Source: Neocallimastix lanati (nom. inval.) (lineage: Eukaryota; Neocallimastigomycota; Neocallimastigomycetes; Neocallimastigales; Neocallimastigaceae). Taken from it: DNA of 32,500 nt. Positions 12,536 through 23,848 of the stretch are shown in pieces. Within the stretch, counting starts at the first letter, position 1, and each line of letters starts with the position of its first letter. Location: positions 640,001 through 672,500 of the forward strand of contig JACVTC010000015.1 of NCBI GenBank assembly GCA_016946835.1, read 5' to 3'. The notes below the pieces were generated by a model. That model did not search any database and was not told where the DNA came from. It saw nothing but the letters and a program-made list of their open reading frames with translations. The translations under genes and the position numbers were made by a program.

Positions 12536-13127
12536 ATGGGTAAAAACGCAAAACTTTACAAAAGAGCTACAAGAAAAGAAAAAGAAAAAATGAAGATAGC
12601 AAAAAATTCTTTAGGTGATAATACTGCCTTAGAATTAAAAATGAAGAAACTTGAAGAAAATCGTAAAAAGAAACAAGAAAGAATGAGAAAGAATAAGTCT
12701 TCAAATGCAACTACTTCTGAAGATAACAACAACGATGATGATATTATGAATGAAGGACAAGTATCTTCTTTCCGTCAAATGCAAAAACAAAGAAAAATGA
12801 CTAGTGTTGAAAAGCATGAACAAAAATACCCAGGATTACAAGTAATTAAAAAATATAAATATATATATATAAAATAAAAAAAAAAAAAATAAATTTTATT
12901 TTTTATTTTTAATTTATTACATGAAATATGCTATTAATAAATAAATACTTATTAACAATTATTATTGTTATTATTGTTAATTATTGTTATTGTTATATAA
13001 AAATTTAAAAATTTATATATATATTTATTATATTTAAAATTTAAATAAAAAATAGGGAAGAGTTGATTATGTTGATTTAATGTATAAGAAAAAGACTTAC
13101 AAACCTTCACCAGGAATCATTAACTAA
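12536..13127 (+). CDS. Small basic protein of unknown function, 2 exons, 125 aa
   Basis: Exon 1 is 12536-12841 (102 codons) and exon 2 is 13056-13127 (23 codons plus TAA). The 214-base intron has donor GTAATT and acceptor AATAG, and both exons are in phase 0. Reading on without splicing would add an intron-derived tail, KKYKYIYIK, which is typical intron translation. The N-terminus, MGKNAKLYKRATRKEKEKMK, is strongly basic. Residues about 35-55 form a Lys/Arg/Glu helix (KKLEENRKKKQERMRKNK), followed by a short Asn/Asp-rich stretch. The C-terminus, GRVDYVDLMYKKKTYKPSPG, is less biased and probably the conserved part. Composition suggests a nuclear or nucleolar protein, but that is inference, and I do not recognise the family. 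The start has an A-rich leader (AAAAATGGG). Confidence 0.75.
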
Positions 13128-13744
13128 TTTATTTTTTAATCTTTTTAAGCAATTATTGAAAATGAATAATTTATTACTCAGTATAATTTCGAACATGAAA
13201 AACAAAATCAAAATAGAAAACCAAATCAAAATAGAATATATACATATCAATTAATATTATCAAAAACATCTTAATAGAATTTTTAAAAATTAATTATTAT
13301 ATAATAATGTTTTTTTTTTTTTATTTAAACATAGAAAATAAAAAAAAATGAATAAATAAGTAAATAATATTTCTAATTTAACCAATATCTATTTTTTTTT
13401 TTTTTCAAATTATCATTTCTTTTAATTTTATTTTATATGAAGTGTTTATAAATATAAAATATTAAAAAAAAATAAATCCATATATATTTAAATAATTTAG
13501 ATATTTAATAAAAAATAAATTTATGATTTTATATAAAATAATTATTTTTCAATAAAATATATATAAATAGTATATATTTATTATTTATTTAATAAAATGT
13601 ATATCAATATATAATGTTAAAAAGAAGAATTAACAAACATAAGTTTTATTTTAATATTCTATTACATAATTTCATAACTGATTCCAAAAAAAAAAAAAAA
13701 AAACACCAAATAAAATAAATTAATTATTTGATAAATTATTTTTA

Positions 13745-13775
<31 letters not shown>

Positions 13776-14066
13776 TATTATTTATTTATTTATATATTTA
13801 TATTTATTTATTTATTTATATTTATTTATTTATTAATATTTAATTTTTTTATTTTAATTTTCATTTTTTAATAACATTAAATTTTTTTTTAAAATTTCTC
13901 AACCAATCATATTTTTATTTTTTTTAAAAAAAAAAAAAATTTAATATCTAAAAAATAAAAAAAATTTAAAAGAAGTACTAAAAGGGATAATGAAAACAAT
14001 TTCAAAAAAAAAAAAAAAGAAAGATTTTTATTTAATAAAGGAAGAGAATAATAATAATTAAAAAAC

Positions 14067-14130
14067 ATTTATTGCTATATTACTAAATACGTAATAATAA
14101 AATAAAAAAATGAAATTTATAGCAATAAAT
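14067..14130. repeat. Nested inverted repeat
   Basis: ATTTATTGCTAT at 14067-14078 is the reverse complement of 14119-14130. Between them a smaller pair, TATTAC at 14078-14083 and GTAATA at 14091-14096, forms an inner hairpin. It lies about 750 bases upstream of the Trf4-like start. Function is unknown. Confidence 0.6.
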
Positions 14131-14265
14131 TTTTATTTTTTATTTTTTTTTTGTTTTTCATATCATATTTTTTAAACTTTTATTTTTTTAAAAAAAAAAA
14201 AATAATAAAAAATTATATATAATATATAAATTTTATTGTTTTAAATTTTAATATAAATAATTAAT

Positions 14266-14420
14266 CATTTATTTATTCAATTATTTATTTAATTATTTAT
14301 TATATATTATCTATATATTTATTTATTTATCTATTTATTTATTTATTTATTTATTTCTTTATTTATCTATTTATTTATTTATTTATCTATTTATTTATTT
14401 ATTTATTTATTTATTTATTT
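14266..14420. repeat. TTTA-type tetranucleotide array
   Basis: Long, imperfect TTTA repeats are interspersed with TCTA and TATA variants in non-coding DNA upstream of the Trf4-like gene. Confidence 0.8.
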
Positions 14421-14886
14421 TTTTTATATATATTTAAAAAGTTTAAAAAAAATTAAAATTAGATTCTATAATAAAAAAATTTTTTTTTTTTTTATCATAA
14501 AAATGTTTTTTTTCAAAAAATTGTTTTTATTAAATTGAAATCCTTTCTTTTTTTTTTTTTTTTTTTTTTTATACTCATTATATTTATTTAAAAAAATACT
14601 ATTCAGTATACCATGATTTATATTAATTTATATTATAACAAAGAATAAAATTTACCTTATAGAATACTTATTTAATTTAATTTAATTTAATTTAATAATT
14701 ATTATAAAATTAAGAATATAATTCAAATAAAATTAGATTTAATATAGAAATAATAATTTATTTATTTATTTTTTTTTATATAGTTTTTTTAAAGTTCATA
14801 TAATATTAATTAATTAAAAATATAGAAGTATAAGAATTATATTAACATTTAAGATAAAATAATAATAAAAAAAAGGAAAGTAGAAA

Positions 14887-17800
14887 ATGGGAAGCAATGT
14901 AGGAATATCGAGCAAATCCAAGGTAAAAATTTAAAAATATTTTATTTTATACAATAAAATTACATTTTTATTTTAAAATTTATGTTTTTTTTTTTTTTTT
15001 TTTTTTTTTTTTCATAATTTAAAAATTGACCTAAACAAAAATAAAAAAATAAAATAAAAATAAAAAATAAATGTTAAAATTCAATTATATATATATATTT
15101 ATGCTTTATGTTTTATATTTTTATTTCTTTATTTGAATGATAAAAAAAGAAAAGAAATCAAAATAATGATTTAATTAATAATAAAAAAAATATTGAAAAA
15201 AAATTTAATTCCAAAATCAATGGCAAGAATAATGGAAACAAAAGAAAAAGAAAGAATAGTAATAATAGTTTTAACGGTAATGGAAATAGTTATACCGTTT
15301 TAATTGACAATGGAAATAGTAGAAAAAGAAAATATAGTAATAATGATGACTTTATACCCTTAAATAGTAATGGTAAAAAAAGTAAAAAAGAAGCAAAAAT
15401 TGACTATCGTAAAAAAAGAAAGGAAATCAAAGAACGAAAGAAAAAGAGAAGGGAGAAGGAAAAGCAAAAAAAATTACTAGAAATTTATGGTGATGATGAT
15501 GGTTATGAAAGTTATGACGATGACTATCGTTTTGAGGAATTACAACATATATTAGATAATAGTGATTATTATTTAAATTTAAATAGAGATAATAGTAACC
15601 CACCACCTTCTAAAAAAAGAAAACTAAAGGATAAAAGGGATAAAAGGGATAAAAAGGATAATAAAAAGAATAGTAAGAAGGATAATGAACAAGGACCCGT
15701 ATGGGCACCGTATAAACGTTATAGTGGTACCTTTGAAGATCGTTTACATGATGAGATTTTAGATTTTGTAAACTATATTACTCCCAATAAAGCAGAAATT
15801 AATACACGACTCTATACCATTGATAAATTACGTAAAGAATTGCATTATCGATTCCCTGATAGTAATATAGCCTGTTTTGGTAGTTTCTCAACCGGTTTAT
15901 TTTTACCCACCAGTGACCTTGATGTTGTAGTATATCGTCCCGGAGGAGATAAGAATTCAGCCTCTTATTCGGCAAATCCTACTCAAGGCAATCAAAGTAA
16001 AAATTTAAATAAGATAGCAAAACATATTCATAGTAATGGATTCTATATTCATAAAGTAATTCGTCATTCTCGAATACCTATTATTAAAGCTGAAGTAAGT
16101 TTTATATATAAATATATATCTATGAATAAATATTTAAATAATTTTTTTTTATATAAAAATAATTAATAAAAAAAAAAATAAAATAAAATTTTTCGTTATT
16201 AATTAAATTTTTATAATAATAATAATATTAATATTAATATTAATATTAATACTATATTATATATATATCAATATATATATATATTTTTAAAATATATTTA
16301 AAAAATGATAATAATAATAATAATAATTTATAAGGATGATTTAACTCACTATCTTATAGATATTTCATATAATCAACAATCTGGAGTACCAGCTATAAAT
16401 TATATCAAGCAAAATATTAAAAAATATCCTGCTTTAAAACCTTTAGTTTATTTATTAAAGCATTTCTTGTATATAAATGATATGAATGAGGTAAATATAA
16501 ATATTATTATTTAAAAAAAAAAAAAAATTATTATATATATATAATAAATTAAGAATATAAAAATATATTATAAAAAATATATATATATATATATATATAT
16601 AATAAATTAAGAATATAAAAATATATTATAAAAAAAAAAAATTAAAAATATATATAATAAAAGTAATTATTGAAATAATAATAATCATTTATAACAAACA
16701 AAACTAATAACATAATTTTTTATATTTCAATTTATATTATTATTTATTATTTTATCTTTTTAATATCAATTTTTTTCCTTTATCTATATTATATATATAT
16801 ATATTTATATATATATATATATTTTTTTTTCATTTCTTATATTAATATTATAATTTATTTTCAAAATATTTAATATAAATATTATAAACAAAAATAAAAA
16901 ATAAAAAAAATAAAAAAAATAAAATAAAAAATAAAAAATAAAAAATAAAAAAATAAAATAAAATCTTCTAAATAGGTCTTTACTGGAGGTTTAGGTTCAT
17001 TTTCAGTGGTATGTTTAGTACTTTCTTATCTGAAGTTCTATCCAAAAATATTTTATGAAACGGAAGGAGAGGAATGTGTTATCCCTGATAATTTAGGAAC
17101 CCTTTTCATTAACTTTTTATACCTCTTTGGTGGAGGATTTGATTATGAAAATATTGGTATCTCTGTGGATGATGGAAGCTTTTACCGTAAAATGGATAAA
17201 GGATTCTATAATTTTAAAAATCGTCATCTTCTTTCCATTGAAGATCCTATAATGCCAGGAAATGATTTAACGAAAGGATCTCATCGTATTTCAGAAATTG
17301 CTCAAGCCTGGAAGCAAGCCTTAGATATTTTAAGAAGAGGAGAAGAAAAAGATGTAGGGAAAGTGAAAAAAAATCAACCCTCCCTTCTCTCAAAAATTTT
17401 ATATATTGATTATGAAGAAATTAAACGTCGTAAAGAAATACGTGAATATATTTATCCACAAGTCATTAAAAAAACAGGAGATGTATATACTTCCATTTCA
17501 CCATTTGTTTCTTCTGATGAAGAAGAAGATGAAGAAGAAGCATCTGAAAAAGAAAATATATATGTATCTGAATCTTCATCTTCCACTTCATCATCATTAC
17601 CTTCTTCTTCCTCTTCTTCTACTACTTATTCTTCTTCTTCTTCTTCAACAGTTTCGTCATCTTCTGCTACAACTAAAATAGAAATTGAATCTAAAGTAAA
17701 TGGACAAAAAATTAATGATCCTACTACCTCATTAAATAAAGAAAAAGAAAATAATTACAATATTTCAACAAATAATTCATCTAAATCCAATTATACTATT

Positions 17801-18541
17801 ATTAGAAATGATGAACCTCAACCCTCTAATATTATAATGAAAGAAGGTGAAAGAGAAAAGAAAGAGAATGAAGATGAAGATGATGGAAATGATGGAAATG
17901 ATGGAAAAGTTTCATATAATGAAGTTATCAATACCATGAAAAATCATAGAATTAATACAACAGCGACCCCAACCACTAATTATAATACGATAATCTCAAG
18001 TGATGAAGATTTAAATGAAATTAATAATCATAGTGATGATGAATTTATTGCAATTAATACTGATGAAGAAGAAGACGATGATGAAAATGAAATTGATAAT
18101 GATGATGATGATGATGATGATTATAGTCCAAGTTCAAATCAAGATGATAGTGATAGTACCTATGTTACCAATCGAAAGAAGACAAGGAAGATAAATTATC
18201 CAAAACTTAAAGATAATGATGAAATTTATATCTATGATGAAGAAAGTGATCAAAGTGAAAGAAGAAGAAGAAGAAGAAGAAGTAGAAGAAGAAAAATAGA
18301 AGAAGTAGAAGAAGAAGAAGAAGAAGAATTAGGAAATAAAAATGAAGATATAACTATGGATGAAGATGGAGAAGAAAATGAAACTGAAAAAGAAAATGAT
18401 ACAGAATATGATGATTTCATAGCGAAACAAGAAGATGATGCTATGGATGAAGAAGAATTTGATAGTGATCTCTATCAAAAATTAGGAGATAATTTTTTAG
18501 ATGAAGATACCATTGATATCGATGAATTATTATATAAATAA
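14887..18541 (+). CDS. TRF4: Trf4/5-like non-canonical poly(A) polymerase, 4 exons, 900 aa
   Basis: Exons: 14887-14922, 15150-16094, 16335-16490, 16976-18541, all in phase 0 with GT-AG introns of 227, 240 and 485 bases. Family members add short oligo(A) tails to nuclear RNAs, in the TRAMP complex of yeast, to mark them for exosome decay. The nucleotidyltransferase signature GSFSTGLFLPTSDLD spans residues 256-270, with metal-binding Asp268 and Asp270. The third Asp is D336 in LIDISYN. The central/PAP-associated domain has VFTGGLGSFS (from 380) and SIEDPIMPGND (466-476). Residues about 25-200 are Lys/Asn-rich with basic patches such as KKRKEIKERKKKRREKEK, which may be nuclear localisation signals. 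After about residue 510 comes a tail of roughly 390 residues, rich in Ser, Asp/Glu and Arg, which makes the protein much longer than yeast Trf4 (584). The acceptor of exon 2 (AAAAAAAG) is the least certain junction. The stop is TAA. Confidence 0.92.
16541..16634. repeat. Direct duplication inside Trf4-like intron 3
   Basis: A 36-base sequence starting ATAATAAATTAAGAATA at 16541 recurs at 16599 (period 58), separated by an (AT)n tract. It lies wholly within the 485-base third intron, the longest of the gene, which suggests the intron grew by local duplication. Confidence 0.85.
17515..18538 (+). repeat. Low-complexity coding repeats in the Trf4-like tail
   Basis: The tail coding DNA is built of short in-frame repeats. 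They are a GAAGAAGAT acidic tract (about 17515-17545), a TCT/TCA serine tract (about 17574-17660), three GATGGAAAT repeats giving DGN (about 17880-17905), a GAT aspartate run (about 18100-18122) and an AGA/GAA purine tract (18258-18328) read first as Arg and then as Glu. Other reading frames across these tracts are open only because of the repeats. Confidence 0.9.
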
Positions 18542-18544
18542 ATA

Positions 18545-18666
18545 ATACCTCCTCTCTTCCTATCTCATATTTATCAAAAAAAAAAAAAAAGAACAAAAAC
18601 AATAAAAAAAAATAAAAATAAAAAAAATACCTCCTCCCTTCCTATCTCATATTTATCAAAAAAGAA

Positions 18667-18672
<6 letters not shown>
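18545..18672. repeat. Duplicated pyrimidine-rich segment just after the Trf4-like stop
   Basis: The segment ATACCTCCTCTCTTCC...TTATCAAAAAA followed by GAACAAAA begins at 18545 and recurs with one base change (CTCCTCCCTTCC) at 18627. The period is about 82 bases. The copies lie within the expected 3' untranslated region, starting 4 bases after the TAA. Confidence 0.85.
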
Positions 18673-18700
<28 letters not shown>

Positions 18701-19024
18701 TATATATATAGAATATATATAAATATATTATGTATAATATTTTTTATAATAATAACATATAATATATAAAAGAATAGAATCATCATCGTCATCATCATCA
18801 TTTTTATTTTATCCTATCTAACTAAATCATTATTTATTATTAATATTAACATTTTAAAAAAAAAAAATAAAAAAATAAAAAAAATTTTTATTTTTTTTTT
18901 TTTTATGACAATAATTATTTTTTTTTATTTTTTATTCTTTTCTTTTCTTTTCAATAATTATTTTTTACAACTTTATATCTTTTTAAATGAATATTTCCTT
19001 TTTTTTTTTTTTATTTTTATTTTT

Positions 19025-19055
<31 letters not shown>

Positions 19056-19240
19056 TAATTATCTTTTAAATTTAAGAAGCTTTTTTTTTTTTTTTACCAC
19101 ATGAATCTATTAATTTATTTTAATTTTTTTTTTTTTTATTTATTCAATTATACATCCTTTTTAATTAATAAATTTTATTGTTACAAATAAACTTTTCTAT
19201 AAACGTTTTTTTTTTTAATAAAATAGATTAAAAAAGTATT

Positions 19241-19357
19241 AATATAAAAAGGCTAGAGAACCCAAACGTTTTATTCTTTAATATTATGAAATCTTGTTTA
19301 ATATAAAAAATCTAGAGAACCCAAACGTTTTATTCTTTAATATTATGAATCTTGTTT
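19241..19357. repeat. Tandem duplication, 58-59-bp unit, two copies
   Basis: Copy 1 (19241-19299) and copy 2 (19300-19357) share AATATAAAAA..CTAGAGAACC, CAAACGTTTTATTC and ATCTTGTTT, differing at two bases and one indel. The unit is of unusually mixed composition for this region (it contains AGAACCCAAACG) and has the palindrome AAACGTTT. A partial match, ATAAACGTTTTT, lies just upstream at about 19199. Confidence 0.9.
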
Positions 19358-19844
19358 AATAATAATAAAAAAAAAAAAAAAAAAAAAAAATACATACATA
19401 TATAAAATAATAAAAATAAAATAAAATATAATAAAAATAAAATATTAATAAAAATAAAAATAAAAATTTATAATAAAAATAAAAATAAAATATTAATAAA
19501 AATATTATTGTAAGCCTTTTTTTTTTTTAGTTTTTTTTTTTAGTTTTTTTTTAGTTTTTATTATTATTATTGTTGTTGTTGTTATTGGTATTACTTCCAC
19601 TATCATTAATATTATTACTGTTACTGTTATTATAATAATAATAATAATTATTATTACGTCATTTATTATTATATCCTCATTAATTATTAATTATAAATTA
19701 TTATTAATTGATGGATGGATTGATATATTCTGTCATCATCATCGCCGATTATAAAAATATTTGTTTTGATTATTATTTAAATCTTTTTTTGTACATTTTA
19801 AGAATGTTAAAACTCAACAAAAAAAAAAAAAAAAAAAAAAATAC

Positions 19845-19922
19845 AATAATAAAAATAAAAATAATAAAAATATTAAAAATAATAATAATAATAGTAATAA
19901 TAATAATAATAAAAATAATAAA

Positions 19923-19993
<71 letters not shown>

Positions 19994-20043
19994 TAATAAA
20001 AATAATAATAATAATAAAAATAATAAAAATAATAAAAATAATA
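19845..20043. repeat. AAT/AAA trinucleotide microsatellite
   Basis: About 200 bases of AAT repeats with AAA interruptions. Both strands are open in one frame, giving poly-Ile/Lys and poly-Tyr/Phe, which is an artefact of the repeat. Confidence 0.95.
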
Positions 20044-20523
20044 ATTTATTTGATAATTTGATAATTTGATTTTAACTAAAGAAAAAAAAAAATTGAAGGC
20101 ACTCAAAATACTACATATATCTATTGAAAAATTCTTTTTTTTTTTTAATATTATAAAACTTTTTAAAATTTAACTAAATAAAAGTAATACCATATTTTTT
20201 TTTAAAGTAAAATATATATATATTAAGTTTAAAGTTAGGTAGCAAAATAAATAATTTTCAATTATACAATTTTTTTTTTTTTTTAAAAAAAACTATACTA
20301 TATATACAAATATATTTTTAATGAGTATTAAATCCATATTAAATCCATCAAATTATATAATATAATATAAATATATATATACATAAAAAAATAAAAATAA
20401 AAAAAAAAATAAAATAAAATAAAATAAAATAAAAAATAGAAGCCATCTTCATCATTTATTCCTGTAATTAAGATAATTATTATCAGAATATAAATGATTA
20501 GAAAAAAGAAATAAAGAAAAAAG

Positions 20524-20565
<42 letters not shown>

Positions 20566-21439
20566 AAAAGGAAAAATTTAAATAAAAATAAAATAAAATT
20601 CCACGTTTATTATCATTTTTTTTTAATAAAATAAATATATTTTTAATTAATTATTTATAAAGTTTTTTTTATTATTATTATCATTATTATTTATTATTAT
20701 TGTTATATTGTTATACTAATATTATTATTTATTATTATTGTTATAATATTATTATTTGTTGTTATTTATTATATTATTATATTGTTGTTTATTATCATTT
20801 AATCTATTTTAATTTTTAATTTTTAATTTTCTTAATAATCATTAATAAATTATCATTTTTATATATTTTTTCAAGTATTATCTTTTTATCTTTTTTATGT
20901 TAATAATACTATTTATAAACTTTCACCATTTTTTTTTTTTATATTATTATTATTATTATTATTATTTTAATAAAATATTGTGAATGATTACAAAAGAAAT
21001 TCTTAAATATTATAATTATTAATTATAATCGATATGAATAATAACTAGGGTAATTAAACATAAAATTAACTCATCTTTTAATAATAAACTAAAATTATTA
21101 TTTATATCCTATTTTCATTTATTAATGTGATTGTCATATTTTTTATTATAATACTATGATAATATTAATATATTTAAAAAATTATTATTAACTTTCAATT
21201 AATAATAATTAATAATAATATTTTTAATTATCTATTTTTATTAATAAATGATCAACTTTAATATTATTATTACTTATTATTTATTAATATTACTATTTTT
21301 TTTTTTTTTACTATTATTTAATACAATTTTTTTATTATTTATTTATCATTCTATTATTATTTATTATTTATTATTCAATTATTTATTAATAAATACCCTT
21401 TTTATTATTTATTATTTAATTATTTATTACTTAACATTT

Positions 21440-21720
21440 ATTACTTAACATTTATTATTTATTATTTATTATTATTTATTATTATTTATTATTTATTATT
21501 TATTATTTATTATTTATTATTATTTATTATTATTAATTATTTATTATTTAATTATTTATTATTTAATTATTTATTATTTAATTATTATTTATTAGTAAAT
21601 ACTTTTTTTTATTATTTATTATTTGTTATTATTTATTATTTATTATTATTTATTAATAAATACTCTTTATTATTATTTATTATTTATAATTCATTATTCA
21701 ATTATTTATTATTTTATTCA
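21440..21720. repeat. TTATTAT-type heptamer array
   Basis: Seven-base units (ATTATTT) predominate, mixed with decamer and AATTATTT variants. Similar arrays lie at about 181-320, 22228-22400, 24830-24940 and 25725-25932, so this simple repeat is dispersed through the window. Confidence 0.85.
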
Positions 21721-22876
21721 ACTTCTTCATTTATTTCATTTAATAATTAAAATTTTAAATTTTTTCTTATGTATTTTATTTTACATAATTTCTTTGGTAG
21801 AATAAAAAAATTAAAAAAAAAAAAAAAATCCCCTAAAAATAAATTAAATAAATAGTATAAATTTGTCCAATATATAATAATATATAGTAATATATGATGA
21901 TAAATTATGTAATATATTAAATATTAGATAGAAACAATATATATTAAAAATAAATATAAATTATTTATTTCATATTTTTGTATATAAATATAAAAGAAAA
22001 TAAATATAAACATATAAAATTGATATAAAGGAAAAGAAAATAAAAGAAATTAAAATAAAAGAAAAGAATAATAGATAAAGTTTCTTTTTCTATTTTCCAT
22101 GAAGTAACCAAAAAAAGAAAAAGATTTAATTATTAGTGTAAATCTTAATTAATAATTTTTTTTTTCTTTATTTATTTAAATTCATTGAAATTGAAATTGA
22201 AATTATAGAAACTGTTATTAAAATTACTTTTATTTATTATTTATTTATTTATTATTTATTATTTATTTATTATTTTTATTTATTATTCAATTATTATTTA
22301 TTATTTATCATATAATTATTTATTATTTATCATATAATTATTTAATTATTCAATTATTCAATTATTTATTATTTATTATTTATTATTTATTATTTATTTG
22401 TTATTAATGAAAAAAGATATAAAATTAAATTTTATAAATATTTAATATTTAATAAGTTTATAATTAATTTATTAATATTATCAACTTTTCTATTATTAAA
22501 TAATAATTACGAAGTCCTTATTTTTATTTTTATATAATATAAATGTATATTAATGTTTAAATAGGATAAAAAATATAAATATATATAATAATTAGTATAA
22601 ACGCTTTCAAGGTCTTCATTTTTATATTTATTTAATACTATATTTTTATTATAATGAATATCATTTATTATTTATGTTGCTAATTATTATTATTATTTTT
22701 CTTGATTTTTTTATTTGAAAATTAAAAAGACCATTAATTAAGCAATAGTTGAGAGTTTTAGCTATATTATTCATAATTAATATAATAAATTACATAAATA
22801 ACGCATTATTAACACATAATTAACACATAAATAATATATAAATGATACATAAATAACATATAAAATAACACATAAA

Positions 22877-23083
22877 TAATATAAATAATATAAATGATAT
22901 AAATAATATAAATGATATAAATAATATAAATAATATAAATGATATAAATGATATAAATAATATAAATAATATAAATGATATAAATGATATAAATAATATA
23001 AATAATATAAATGATATAAATAATATAAATGATATAAATAATATAAATAATATAAATGATATAAATAATATAAATAATATAAA
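22877..23083. repeat. 9-bp tandem array, 23 units of T[A/G]ATATAAA
   Basis: Exactly 23 units of nine bases fit TAATATAAA or TGATATAAA with no other change. Writing A or G for the variable second base, the order is AAGAG AAGG AAGG AAGAG AAG AA, so the array itself has repeated blocks. One plus-strand frame is open through it (Asn-Ile-Asn/Asp) but it has no start codon and unremarkable flanks. Confidence 0.93.
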
Positions 23084-23848
23084 TAATCTATAAAAATAAT
23101 TTATATTATATAATTAAAAAAAAAAAATTATTATTTTTATTTTATTTTATTTTATGTGTAAAAAAGTCTTTTTTTTTTATCCCATTAAAAATATACTAAT
23201 AAAAGAGAAAAGAAAAAAGACATTTTTAGTAGTCATAATTAAAAAATATTATAAGGAAGATTTAAGGAAAATTTTAAATAGTCAAATTTTTATATCCTTT
23301 TTTTGTTTTATTTTATTTTATTTTTTTTTTATTTTGATAGTTAAACTATTTAAATTTATAAGAGGGCAATGTTTTAACTACACTTCAATAGCTATTAATA
23401 AATATAAGCTATTTCTTATATTCCATTTTAATTATCATTTTTTATTTATTTATTTATTTCATTATATTTATTATATATATTAATTACTAATTTATATTTA
23501 AATATAATTAAAAATAAAAAAAACTTTTATATCATTTATAGTTTCTTTACTATAAAATAAGATTGGTTTACATGGCATGATAAAATAGAAACTCAATATA
23601 TTACAGCAACTATTACATACCTTTTACCCCTTTAGATTTTTTATTATTATTATTATTAATTATTATTATTATTTATGAATATAAAAAAAATAGTTTATTT
23701 ATTTTGTTAAAGTTTATGAAATGTACCTTTTAATATTTTTATTTCTTTCAATCTTTCTATTATACTCCCTATAAATACTATTTTATTCTTTAAAATTAAA
23801 TATATATAAAATCAAAGGAGTTAAAGAATAGGATGGTATTTATAATTA

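Larger units (their letters stand above)
13128..14886. other. Gene-free spacer between the small-protein gene and the Trf4-like gene
   Basis: No coding exon is visible. The region contains poly(A)/poly(T) runs, a TTTA/TTTAT array (about 13783-13835), a long TTTA-type tetranucleotide array with occasional TCTA variants (about 14266-14420) and a nested inverted repeat at 14067-14130. It includes the 3' flank of one gene and the upstream region of the next. Confidence 0.6.
18542..23150. other. Gene-poor low-complexity DNA, first part
   Basis: No exon-like sequence was found. It contains poly(A) runs (about 18670-18698, 20528-20560), a 58-59-bp tandem duplication (19241-19357), an AAT/AAA trinucleotide array (about 19845-20043), TTATTAT heptamer and related arrays (about 21440-21720 and 22228-22400) and a 9-bp array (22877-23083). 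Open frames here translate to runs of Ile, Tyr, Phe, Leu or Met and are repeat artefacts. Confidence 0.65.

Noticed and set aside
16305-16334. Start of a separate protein before the DDLTHYLIDIS segment
   Set aside because: The Met-Ile run is intron sequence; an AG acceptor at 16333-16334 places the exon start at 16335, in frame with the preceding Trf4-like exon.
17406-17681. 91-codon plus-strand open frame inside the Trf4-like last exon
   Set aside because: It is a shadow in another frame of the acidic and serine repeats of the real coding frame.
18574-18801. 75-codon minus-strand open frame with long Phe runs
   Set aside because: It is the antisense of poly(A) and pyrimidine repeats in the 3' flank of the Trf4-like gene.
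19708-20106. Long open frames on both strands coding poly-Ile/Lys and poly-Tyr/Phe
   Set aside because: They are readings of the AAT/AAA microsatellite, open on both strands because the repeat lacks stops, and have no domain or exon signals.
22877-23083. Regular repeats that might suggest a CRISPR array
   Set aside because: They are contiguous 9-base units with no unique spacers, in eukaryotic DNA without cas genes.
23154-23483. 109-codon plus-strand open frame rich in Phe, Ile and Lys
   Set aside because: Composition equals the surrounding T-rich DNA, there is no recognisable motif and no splice or leader features; most likely chance.
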